Origin: Actinoalloteichus hymeniacidonis | GTDB taxonomy: Bacteria > Actinomycetota > Actinomycetes > Mycobacteriales > Pseudonocardiaceae | DNA: 64,000 nt | Reading direction: 5' to 3' | NCBI RefSeq assembly: GCF_014203365.1 | Contig: NZ_JACHIS010000001.1 | Location: 1,426,001 to 1,490,000, forward strand | Shown here: in pieces, positions 24,479 through 31,846 of the stretch | Layout of the letters: each line of letters begins with the position of its first letter | Numbering within the stretch: position 1 is the first letter of the stretch | The notes under the pieces: generated by a model | What the model was told of the DNA's origin: nothing | What the model saw: the letters and a program-made list of their open reading frames with translations, nothing else | Database searches by the model: none | Made by a program: the position numbers and the translations under genes

Positions 24479-26593
24479 TCAGCTACTGGGCGAAGCGACT
24501 CCGGGTGCGAGGAACCTGCGCTCGTTGACCTGCTCGGAGATCCCCGCCCGGTCCAGATACGGCGTGATGCCGCCCAGCCAGAACGGCCAACCCGCACCCA
24601 GGATCATGCAGAGGTCGAGGTCCTGAGCCTCGGCGACCACACCCTCGTCGAGCATGATCGCGGACTCCTCGGCCAGGGCCGACAGCGCGCGACGACGCAC
24701 GTCCTCCTCGGTGAGCACCGTGGAACCCTGCTGCCAGAGTTCGGCCACCTCGGGGTCGATGCGCTGGTTGCCCTGCTCGTCCCAGGTCCACACCGCGGGC
24801 TTGCCCGCAGCGACCAGCCGCCGCATGTTCTCGCTGACACCGAAGCGCTCCGGGAACGCCTCGTGCAGCGTCTCGGCGACGTGCGTCGCCACGGCGGGAC
24901 CCACCAGCTGAACCAGTACCAGCGGGCTCATCGGCAGGCCCAGCGGTGCCAGCGCGCGGTCGGCGACGTCGAAGGGGGTGCCTTCGTCGATCGCGCGGAT
25001 GACCTCGCCGAGGAAGCGTGTGAGCAACCGGTTGACCACGAACGCAGGGGCGTCCTTGACCAGGACACACGACTTCTTGAGGTTCTTGCCGGTGGCGAAG
25101 GCGGTGGCCAGGGCGGCGTCGTCGGTGCGCTCGCCGCGCACGATCTCCAACAGCGGCAGCACGGCCACCGGGTTGAAGAAGTGGAAGCCCACCACTCGCT
25201 CGGGGTGCTGTAGCTTCGCGGCCATCTCGGTGATGGACAGCGAGGACGTGTTGGTCGCCAGGATCGCCTCGGGGGAGACGTGCTCCTCCAGTTCGGCGAA
25301 GATCTGCTGCTTGAGCGACAGCTCCTCGAAGACCGCCTCGATGACGAAGTCGGCGTCGGAGAAGGCGGCCTTGTCCAGCGAACCGGTGACCAGTTCCTTC
25401 AGTCGGTTGGCCTCGTCCGGCGAGATCCGGCCCTTGCCCAGCAGCTTGTCGACCTCGGCGTGGACGTATCCGACGCCCTTGTCGATCCTGGCCTGGTCGA
25501 TGTCGGTGAGGACCACCGGCACCTTCAGCCGTCGGACGAACAGCAGCGCGAGCTGGCTGGCCATCAGGCCCGCGCCCACCACGCCGACCTTGCCGACCGT
25601 CCTGGCCAGGCCCTTGTCCGGGGCACCGGCAGGCCGCTTGACCCGACGCTGCACCAGGTCGAAGGAGTACAGGCCCGCTCTGGTCTCGTCGGACATCAGC
25701 ACGTCGGCCAATGCCTCGGTCTCGGCGGCGAAGCCGACGTCGAGGTTGTTCTCCCTGGCCAGTTCAAGCAGGTCGACGGCGTGCTGCGGGCCGGGGGCCG
25801 CACCCTGGGTCTTGCCGGTGACCAACGCCTGGGCCCTGGCCACGGCGGCATCCCAGCCCGCACCCCGATCGATCTCGGGACGCTCGACGGTGATCTCACC
25901 ACGCACCACGGCCGCGGCCCAGTCCAGCGACCGTTCCAGGTAGTCCGCCGACTCCAACAGCACGTCGACGATGCCCAGCTTCGCCGCCTGGGCGGGCTTG
26001 AGCATCCGGTTCTGGTTGAGCGAGTTCTCCACCATCACCGTGACGGCCGCGTCCGGGCCGATCAGGTTGGGCAGCAGCTGGGTGCCACCCCAACCCGGGA
26101 ACAACCCGAGGAAGGTCTCCGGCAGGGCGATCACGCCCGCGTTGCTGGCGATGGTCCGGTACTGGCACGACAGCGCCAGTTCCAGGCCGCCACCCAGCGC
26201 CGCGCCGTTGACGAAGGCGAAGGTGGGGACCGGCGAGTCGATCAGCCTGCGGAACACCCGGTGGCCGGTCGCGGCGATCCAGTCCGCCTGATCCCGGGAG
26301 GTGAGCTTGCCGATGCCCGAGAGGTCGGCGCCCGCAGCGAAGACGAAGGGCTTGCCGGTGACCGCGATGGCCGCAGGCTCGGCGGCGAACGCCGTGTCCA
26401 GCGCCTCGTCGAGGCTGATCAGGCTCTGCGGCCCGAGGGTGGACGGCCGGGTGTGGTCGTGCCCGTTGTCGATGGTGATGAGCGCGAACGGGCCGTCCAG
26501 ACCCGGTACCCGGATGATCCGGGTGAACGCGTGGGTGACGACCTCGTCGGGCATTGCCGCCTTGAGGTCCTCGATGGACAGTGTGCTGCTCAC
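24479..26593 (-). CDS. fadB: Fatty-acid oxidation multifunctional protein (enoyl-CoA hydratase / 3-hydroxyacyl-CoA dehydrogenase)
   Basis: A 704-residue bifunctional beta-oxidation enzyme. Residues 1-300 form the crotonase domain with the oxyanion/catalytic region FAAGADLSGI, LGGGLELAL and ALPETFLGLFPGWGG. The NAD-binding domain starts at VGVVGAGLMASQLAL, followed by two 3-hydroxyacyl-CoA dehydrogenase C-terminal repeats (VGFHFFNPVAVLPLLEIV). It hydrates enoyl-CoA and oxidises the product to 3-ketoacyl-CoA for the thiolase encoded by the preceding gene. The GTG start at 26593 overlaps the thiolase stop (GTGA). A strong hairpin ends the operon. Confidence 0.95.
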   Translation of the reverse strand: MSSTLSIEDLKAAMPDEVVTHAFTRIIRVPGLDGPFALITIDNGHDHTRPSTLGPQSLISLDEALDTAFAAEPAAIAVTGKPFVFAAGADLSGIGKLTSRDQADWIAATGHRVFRRLIDSPVPTFAFVNGAALGGGLELALSCQYRTIASNAGVIALPETFLGLFPGWGGTQLLPNLIGPDAAVTVMVENSLNQNRMLKPAQAAKLGIVDVLLESADYLERSLDWAAAVVRGEITVERPEIDRGAGWDAAVARAQALVTGKTQGAAPGPQHAVDLLELARENNLDVGFAAETEALADVLMSDETRAGLYSFDLVQRRVKRPAGAPDKGLARTVGKVGVVGAGLMASQLALLFVRRLKVPVVLTDIDQARIDKGVGYVHAEVDKLLGKGRISPDEANRLKELVTGSLDKAAFSDADFVIEAVFEELSLKQQIFAELEEHVSPEAILATNTSSLSITEMAAKLQHPERVVGFHFFNPVAVLPLLEIVRGERTDDAALATAFATGKNLKKSCVLVKDAPAFVVNRLLTRFLGEVIRAIDEGTPFDVADRALAPLGLPMSPLVLVQLVGPAVATHVAETLHEAFPERFGVSENMRRLVAAGKPAVWTWDEQGNQRIDPEVAELWQQGSTVLTEEDVRRRALSALAEESAIMLDEGVVAEAQDLDLCMILGAGWPFWLGGITPYLDRAGISEQVNERRFLAPGVASPSS

Positions 26594-27810
26594 TTGTCGC
26601 CCCCGTTCCATGCAGGGTTCTCCCAGATCACGGTGCCGCCCATGCCGATGCCGATGCACATCGTCGTGATGCCGTAACGGACGTCGGGACGCTCGGCGAA
26701 CTGGCGGGCCAGCTGGGTCATCAACCGAACGCCGGAGGAGGCCAGCGGGTGGCCGCAGGCGATCGCGCCGCCCCACTGGTTGACCCTGGGGTCGTCGTCG
26801 GCGATGTCGAAGTGGTCGAGGAAGGCCAGCACCTGGACGGCGAAGGCCTCGTTGATCTCGAAGAGACCGATGTCGTCGATGCTCAGGCCTGCCCGGGACA
26901 GCGCCTTCTCGGTGGCGGGCACCGGTCCGACGCCCATCACCTCCGGCTCGACGCCCGCGAAGGAGTAGCCGACCAACCGCATCGCGACCGGCAGACCGAG
27001 TTCGACGGCGGTCTCCTCGGCGGCCAGCAGTGCGCTGGTCGCGCCGTCGTTGAGGCCTGCGGCGTTACCCGCGGTGATCCGACCGTGCGGGCGGAACGGG
27101 GTACGCAGCGACGCGAGGGTCTCCACGGTGGTGCCCGGTCGGGGTGCCTCGTCCTCGGTGGCCAGGCCCCAGCCCAGCGTGCTCGAACGGGTCGCCACCG
27201 GCACGAGGTCCTGGCTGATCTTCCCGGCCTTGACCGCGTCGGCGAACCGCTCCTGGCTCGCGGCGGCGTAGGCGTCGGTGCGGGCCTTGGTCAGGTGCGG
27301 GAAGCGGTCGTGCAGGTTCTCGGCGGTCTGGCCCATGACCAACGCGGAGGGGTCGACCAGCTTGTCGGCCAGGAAGCGGGGGTTCGGGTCGACGCCCTCG
27401 CCCATCGGGTGCCTGCCCATGTGCTCCACGCCACCGGCGATGGTGACGTCGTAGGCGCCGAGCGCGATACCGCCGGCGGTCGCGGTCACGGCGGTCATCG
27501 CGCCCGCACACATCCGGTCGATCGAGAAACCGGGGACCGAGCGGGGCAGACCCGCCAGGAGGGCGGCGGTGCGGCCGATGGTCAGACCCTGGTCGCCGAT
27601 CTGGGTCGTGGCGGCGATGGCGACCTCGTCGATGCGCTCCGCAGGCAGCTGGGGGTTGCGGCGGAGCAGTTCCCGGATGGCCTTGACGACGAGGTCATCG
27701 GCTCGGGTCTCCGCATAGATGCCTTTCGGGCCTGCCTTGCCGAACGGCGTGCGCACGCCGTCGACGAAGACCACGTCCCGAAGTGCACGTCCTGCGACGT
27801 TTGCGGCCAC
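26590..27810 (-). CDS. fadA: Acetyl-CoA acyltransferase (3-ketoacyl-CoA thiolase)
   Basis: A 406-residue thiolase completing beta-oxidation by cleaving 3-ketoacyl-CoA with CoA. The nucleophile Cys is in DRMCAGAMTA, the His in CGHPLASSG and the second Cys in TMCIGIGMGG. The GTG start at 27810 has GAGGAGGA about 8 bases upstream. It is the first gene of the fadA-fadB operon, as in other actinobacteria. Two tandem palindromes at 27881-27928 lie 70-118 bases upstream, so the operon is probably repressed by a TetR-type fatty-acid regulator encoded elsewhere. Confidence 0.95.
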   Translation of the reverse strand: MAANVAGRALRDVVFVDGVRTPFGKAGPKGIYAETRADDLVVKAIRELLRRNPQLPAERIDEVAIAATTQIGDQGLTIGRTAALLAGLPRSVPGFSIDRMCAGAMTAVTATAGGIALGAYDVTIAGGVEHMGRHPMGEGVDPNPRFLADKLVDPSALVMGQTAENLHDRFPHLTKARTDAYAAASQERFADAVKAGKISQDLVPVATRSSTLGWGLATEDEAPRPGTTVETLASLRTPFRPHGRITAGNAAGLNDGATSALLAAEETAVELGLPVAMRLVGYSFAGVEPEVMGVGPVPATEKALSRAGLSIDDIGLFEINEAFAVQVLAFLDHFDIADDDPRVNQWGGAIACGHPLASSGVRLMTQLARQFAERPDVRYGITTMCIGIGMGGTVIWENPAWNGGDK

Positions 27811-27880
27811 GGCGTGCTCCTCCTCAAAAGCTCGGGGTCGGCTGTTCGCAGGCGGCGCGGTGGCGTGAGGGGCCAGCCGT

Positions 27881-27896
27881 GCTACCCGCCGGTAAC
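27881..27896. promoter_or_regulatory. Operator palindrome upstream of fadA (copy 1)
   Basis: GCTACCCGCCGGTAAC is a near-palindrome (GCTACC against GGTAAC) and shares 14 of 16 positions with the copy at 27913-27928. It is the proximal of two tandem sites 70 bases upstream of fadA. Confidence 0.65.
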
Positions 27897-27912
27897 AATC
27901 ACTCTAGCCCTT

Positions 27913-27928
27913 GCTACCGGCTGGTAAC
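27913..27928. promoter_or_regulatory. Operator palindrome upstream of fadA (copy 2)
   Basis: GCTACCGGCTGGTAAC, offset 32 bases (three helical turns) from copy 1. The spacing suggests both repressor dimers bind the same face of the DNA. Confidence 0.65.
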
Positions 27929-28004
27929 CAGTGGTTGGCGACTAGCCGTTCGAGATTTGCAGGCAGGCCGGAGCACGTCGAACCTACCTTGACGTCTGCG
28001 CAGG

Positions 28005-28253
28005 TCAGGGCGCGGTGGGGACGTCGTCGGCCGCGCTGCGCTGCGCAATGCCCGCGAGCGAGACCTTCCGCTGGTGATCAAGGATCAGAAACACCAGCGC
28101 ACCGAGTACCGGAATGGCGAAGATCACCAGTACCCAGATCAGGGTCTGCCCGAGGTTCCATCTCTCGGTGGTGACCACGATGAGTAGAGCGAGGATGATC
28201 ACGGCGCCCCCGGCGCTGATCAACCCCGCTATCACGAGTCCGGAAGTGTCCAC
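28005..28253 (-). CDS. Small membrane protein with PLDc_N-type domain
   Basis: An 82-residue protein with two transmembrane helices (residues about 5-28 and 38-60) joined by a short hydrophilic loop with RWNLGQ. IWVLVIFAIPVLGALVFLIL followed by a basic DHQRK stop-transfer is characteristic of the phospholipase-D-nuclease N-terminal (PLDc_N) family found as stand-alone proteins in actinobacteria. Function unknown; often considered membrane-stress related. ATG at 28253. It is transcribed from its own region, divergent from the CPBP protease gene; 28254-28480 contains nothing recognised. Confidence 0.75.
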   Translation of the reverse strand: MDTSGLVIAGLISAGGAVIILALLIVVTTERWNLGQTLIWVLVIFAIPVLGALVFLILDHQRKVSLAGIAQRSAADDVPTAP

Positions 28254-28480
28254 GCTGATCTCCCGTCGACGAGTGAAGGCGGATCGTCGGCGCGAATCCG
28301 ATGGCTGCAGCCGGGATGACCCGCCACCTCCAGGGTGCCGTCAGTGCCTCCGGATTACTACCCTGCGTAGATAATCATGAAACTCGCTGTCGGGGCGCCA
28401 ACGACGCGGCTGCTCGGCCCGCCCGATCGGTCGCAATGCGCTCCAGCGGTGGTTCGGGTGCCCGGCGCAGGCAATAGCGT

Positions 28481-28511
28481 TTGAGTCTGCCCCGGGGCAT
28501 GGCTTTCTACT
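28481..28511 (+). promoter_or_regulatory. MerR-type promoter with 19-base spacer (CPBP gene)
   Basis: -35 TTGAGT (28481-28486) and -10 TCTACT (28506-28511) are separated by 19 bases, the overlong spacer typical of MerR-activated promoters. The spacer contains the perfect palindrome TGCCCCGGGGCA (28488-28499). Only 6 bases separate the -10 from the ATG at 28518, so the mRNA is probably leaderless. An almost identical promoter lies at 29240-29270. Confidence 0.82.
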
Positions 28512-28517
28512 CTGCCT

Positions 28518-29231
28518 ATGAATCAAGAGTCTCTGCCTTCCGCGCCCTTCGCCCCGCCGGGATCCGGGCGGCCCGACCGCCCGGGCTGGCCCGAGATCAT
28601 CGCAGGCGTGTTGACCGCGCTCGCAGCTCTGGCGGCGACTCCGCTCCTGCTCAGCCTGTTGTCGGAGGCCGATGCCGCCATGCAGGGGCTCGCCCTCGCG
28701 GCATGGTCGGTGTTCACTCCGTTCGCGGGCTTCGCGGTCGCGGCACTCGTGCGCATCCGAGGCTGGGCGGCCTTCGGCGTCACACGCACGACGTGGCGGT
28801 GGCTGCTGATCGCCGTTGCGGTCGGTGTCGGCACCTTCATTGTCAAGGGCTTCGTCAACATGGGTGCGGCCGCGGTGTTCGGTATCGACGGAGAGGCCCA
28901 GCTGCCCTATGTCGAAGCGGCCGGGAGCGGCCTGCTCCCACTTATCCTGACCTTCGCGTTCATCTCCCTTTTCGTGCCGATCGGCGAGGAACTGCTTTTC
29001 CGTGGCGTCCTGATGCGAGGATTGCTTCGCTACGGACCGGTTGTCGCGGTCCTGTCCAGCACGATCGTGTTCGCGCTTTTTCATGGTGTGAACCTCGCAT
29101 TGCCGAGTGCGGTCGTCTTCGGCATTGCGACCGCAGAGATTGCGCGGCGCAGCGGCTCTATCTGGCCTGCCGTCGTCGTGCACGTGATCAATAACCTTGC
29201 GCTGCCGGTGTTCGCCATCCTCGCAATGTGA
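28518..29231 (+). CDS. CPBP-family intramembrane metalloprotease
   Basis: A 237-residue polytopic membrane protein of the CPBP (Abi/CAAX-protease-like) family, with about seven hydrophobic helices. The three active-site motifs are present: GEELLFRGVLMRG (EExxxR), FALFHG and HVINN. Members cleave peptides or prenylated proteins in the membrane, often in peptide maturation or self-immunity. No ribosome-binding site precedes the ATG; the MerR-type promoter abuts it, so translation is probably leaderless. It is co-regulated with the lipoprotein peptidase gene that follows behind its own identical promoter. Confidence 0.88.
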   Translation: MNQESLPSAPFAPPGSGRPDRPGWPEIIAGVLTALAALAATPLLLSLLSEADAAMQGLALAAWSVFTPFAGFAVAALVRIRGWAAFGVTRTTWRWLLIAVAVGVGTFIVKGFVNMGAAAVFGIDGEAQLPYVEAAGSGLLPLILTFAFISLFVPIGEELLFRGVLMRGLLRYGPVVAVLSSTIVFALFHGVNLALPSAVVFGIATAEIARRSGSIWPAVVVHVINNLALPVFAILAM

Positions 29232-29239
29232 CATCGAAC

Positions 29240-29270
29240 TTGAGTCTGCCCTGGGGCAAGCAGTTCTACT
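29240..29270 (+). promoter_or_regulatory. MerR-type promoter with 19-base spacer (peptidase gene)
   Basis: -35 TTGAGT (29240-29245), a 19-base spacer carrying CTGCCCTGGGGCA, and -10 TCTACT (29265-29270), with 6 bases to the ATG at 29277. Spacing, hexamers and dyad match the promoter at 28481-28511 base for base except at a few spacer positions. A shared regulator, most likely the MerR protein encoded at 30979, is inferred. Confidence 0.82.
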
Positions 29271-29276
29271 GGGTTC

Positions 29277-30851
29277 ATGACCAAGAATAAATCGCGAGCC
29301 GGGGATCACCCCGGGCGGCGCCGGTGGAAACGTATCGCTACGGTACTCCCACTTCTCCTCGTCGCCGTCGCCTGCAATTCCGGGGATTCCGAGCCTGCGG
29401 CCGCGAATGCCGAATCGAACCCGGCGGAGTTCTACGATCAGCAATTGGAATTCGGCAGCTGTGAGGGTTTCGCCGTCACTCCGCTGGACGAACAGGCCTT
29501 CGCCTCGGATCCGACGATCGAGTGCAGCAGACTCAGCGTGCCCATCGATTACGAGGATCCGGCCGGGGGGACGGCACGTATCGCCGTGCTGCGGGTCCCG
29601 GCACGCGGCGAGGCGCAGGGGTCGGTGGTCCTCAACCCGGGCGGACCCGGTTACGGGGGCACTCACATGGCTCCGATGCTCGGTGCAGCCTGGGCCGACA
29701 CCCCGATCGGGGAGGACTTCGATCTCGTCGGCTTCGACCCGAGGGGCACCGGCGCCTCCGAACCGGCCCTGGACTGCTACACCGACGCGATGCGTGATGA
29801 CGACGCCACGCCGGGGTCCCTGGTCGGGGACGGCAGTGTCGATCCCGTTCCGTTGGCCGAGCGCTGCGCTGACAGCGTCGGCGGACGCGACGCACTCGCT
29901 CACTTCGGGACTCGGGATGCCGCCCGAGACATGGACGTGCTGCGGGCGGCGCTGGGCGACGAGCAGCTCACCTACGTCGGGGCGAGTTACGGCACGCGTC
30001 TCGGGCCGGTCTACGCCGAGATGTTCCCGCAGAATGTCCGCGCCATGGTCTTGGACGGCGCGATCGATCCGCAGTTGGGCACCGTCGACGGGCGGATACT
30101 CCAGTTCTCCGGGTTGCAGCGTTCCTTCGACGGGATGGCCGAGTACTGCGCGGCAGATCCAGCCTGCCCGTTGGGCACCGACCCGTCCAAGGCCGCGACG
30201 GTCCTGCATGAGACCGTTCGCCCGCTGTTGGACACGCCGCTTCCCGTGTCCGACGGGCGCGAGCTCTCCTTCATCGCCGCAATCGACGGGATTCTCATCG
30301 GCCTGTACAGCGAGGAGATCTGGCCCGTGGCCATCGATGCGCTGGCTCGACTCCAGGAGGGCCACGGCGATGCGCTGCTCGCCCTGCGGGATGGGTACCA
30401 GGGGCGCGGCGCCGACGGCTCCTACGACGATTCGTTGGAGGCGTCACTCGCGATCAAGTGCGCCGACGAGGAGCGGCTGGACCCGGCGGCCAACGCCGAG
30501 TATCTGACGGCGCTCATCACTGCCGCCCCCTTCCTCGACTCGGGTAAGGACCTCGGCGACGGCATCCCGTCGCACTGCGAGGGCTGGCCCGGCGAACCCG
30601 GCCTGCCCGGGCCGTACGCCACCGACATCCCGGATCTACCGACCACGTTGACGATCTCCGTCACCGGTGATGCCACGACACCGCACGAGGGCGGTATCAG
30701 CCTCGCCGAGACCCTCGACGGCAGTCTGCTGACGGTGGACGGCAATCAGCACGGGACCGTTCTCGCGGGCAACTCCTGCATCAACGAGGTGATTGCCGAC
30801 TACCTGATCGACCTGACCGCACCAGCGGCCGGAGCGCGCTGCTCGCTCTGA
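29277..30851 (+). CDS. Lipoprotein alpha/beta-hydrolase, TAP-like secreted aminopeptidase family
   Basis: A 524-residue exported protein. A basic N-terminus (RRRWKR), hydrophobic core and lipobox AVAC (about Cys36) indicate a lipoprotein. The catalytic domain has NPGGPGYGG (oxyanion region), GFDPRGTGAS, nucleophile S237 in GASYGT, and C-terminal TAP-like TVTGD-type aspartate (VTGDATTPHEGG) and His (NQHGTVL). It resembles the tripeptidyl aminopeptidases and esterases of Streptomyces; substrates may be peptides or ester antibiotics. The leaderless start at ATG 29277 lies directly behind a MerR-type promoter. A hairpin follows the stop. Confidence 0.88.
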   Translation: MTKNKSRAGDHPGRRRWKRIATVLPLLLVAVACNSGDSEPAAANAESNPAEFYDQQLEFGSCEGFAVTPLDEQAFASDPTIECSRLSVPIDYEDPAGGTARIAVLRVPARGEAQGSVVLNPGGPGYGGTHMAPMLGAAWADTPIGEDFDLVGFDPRGTGASEPALDCYTDAMRDDDATPGSLVGDGSVDPVPLAERCADSVGGRDALAHFGTRDAARDMDVLRAALGDEQLTYVGASYGTRLGPVYAEMFPQNVRAMVLDGAIDPQLGTVDGRILQFSGLQRSFDGMAEYCAADPACPLGTDPSKAATVLHETVRPLLDTPLPVSDGRELSFIAAIDGILIGLYSEEIWPVAIDALARLQEGHGDALLALRDGYQGRGADGSYDDSLEASLAIKCADEERLDPAANAEYLTALITAAPFLDSGKDLGDGIPSHCEGWPGEPGLPGPYATDIPDLPTTLTISVTGDATTPHEGGISLAETLDGSLLTVDGNQHGTVLAGNSCINEVIADYLIDLTAPAAGARCSL

Positions 30852-30875
30852 GCACGCGAAGAACCAAGACGGTGG

Positions 30876-30915
30876 GGCCCGTGCGGCTCGGCTGATCCGC
30901 CGAGTCTCACGGGCC
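30876..30915 (+). terminator. Terminator hairpin between the peptidase and merR-type genes
   Basis: GGCCCGTG (30876-30883) pairs with CACGGGCC (30908-30915), enclosing an inner CTCGG/CCGAG stem. A TTGACG hexamer at 30917 just beyond may belong to the regulator's own promoter. Confidence 0.6.
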
Positions 30916-30978
30916 ATTGACGTAACATGGTCGCTCGAATGCGCGCCAAACTCACCGTCATCAAGATGAAAGCACGCC

Positions 30979-31707
30979 GTGTGGAGCACCAAGCAACTCG
31001 CCGACCTCGCCGGAACGACCACCAAGGCGATCCGCTACTATCACCGCGCTCAATTATTGGATGAACCGGAGCGCGGTCACAACGGGTACAAGCAGTACCG
31101 CGCACAACATCTGCTTCAGCTGCTTCGGATCCGACGGCTTACGGAACTGGGCCTCTCGCCGGCTAGCGCGGCATCGGCCCTGGAGAACGACAATTCGAGC
31201 GAGCTCTACGAGGCCCTGACCGCAGCCGAGCGAGAACTCACGGCTGCCATCGATAAATTCAATGCGATGCGGGAAGACGTTCGAGGTGCGCTGGCGGGCC
31301 GCAGCTTCGGGGATCTCGCTCTGCAACTTTCCGATAAGCCGCCGGGGCTGTCCGAGAAGGACTTCGCCGTGCTTCTCGTCATGTCGCGTTTGTTCGACGC
31401 CGAGACCGTCCTGACATTCCAGGAAATTCTCCATTCCAGTCCGCGGACTCCGGTCGATGAAGCGTTCGATGCGCTGTCGCCCAACGCCGATCGGAAAGAA
31501 CGAGAAGCCGTTGCCGAGATGCTAGCCGAACAAACCCGCACCCGAACGCCCGAGAATCCGCCGTATAGCACCCGTGGACAAGGACTGGCCGAAGCAGTCG
31601 AGATCATGGAGAAGTCGATAGCGCATCTGTACAACGACGCGCAGATCGAGGCGATCCGCCGCTCCTGGGAGCTCCTTCGCGCGCAGAAGACCGCGTCCGA
31701 CACCTGA
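30979..31707 (+). CDS. MerR-family transcriptional regulator
   Basis: A 242-residue regulator. The N-terminal winged helix WSTKQLADLAGTTTKAIRYYHRAQLL and the NGYKQYRAQHLLQLLRIRRLTELGL wing and helix are classic MerR. A dimerisation helix is followed by a roughly 130-residue C-terminal domain with no recognised metal- or drug-binding motif. The GTG start at 30979 has only a weak GAAAG ahead; TCATC-AA-GATGA at 30958-30969 may be autoregulatory. The two upstream genes have 19-base-spacer MerR promoters, so it very likely activates them. The signal is unknown. Confidence 0.88.
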   Translation: MWSTKQLADLAGTTTKAIRYYHRAQLLDEPERGHNGYKQYRAQHLLQLLRIRRLTELGLSPASAASALENDNSSELYEALTAAERELTAAIDKFNAMREDVRGALAGRSFGDLALQLSDKPPGLSEKDFAVLLVMSRLFDAETVLTFQEILHSSPRTPVDEAFDALSPNADRKEREAVAEMLAEQTRTRTPENPPYSTRGQGLAEAVEIMEKSIAHLYNDAQIEAIRRSWELLRAQKTASDT

Positions 31708-31775
31708 GTCCCCGTCCCGCCGCCAGGGCGCGATGCGCGACCACCGAGGACGGTGCGCACGACCGTCCGGCATCG

Positions 31776-31808
31776 GTGGGTCGACGAATCTGAAGCTCGT
31801 CGACCCAC
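31776..31808. terminator. Bidirectional terminator hairpin
   Basis: GTGGGTCGACGA (31776-31787) and TCGTCGACCCAC (31797-31808) form a perfect 12-bp stem with a 9-base loop. They lie between the convergent merR-type gene and rnd. Confidence 0.75.
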
Positions 31809-31846
31809 GGCGGCACCCCTGTAGCGAGGACTTCGTCCGCTTCCCG

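Noticed and set aside
24479-26776. A longer N-terminus for the FadB protein reaching into fadA
   Set aside because: The extra residues are a frame shadow of fadA; the GTGA overlap at 26590-26593 gives the expected start.
28341-30365. A 674-codon minus-strand open frame across the CPBP and peptidase genes
   Set aside because: Spans two supported genes and their promoters; no recognisable protein features.
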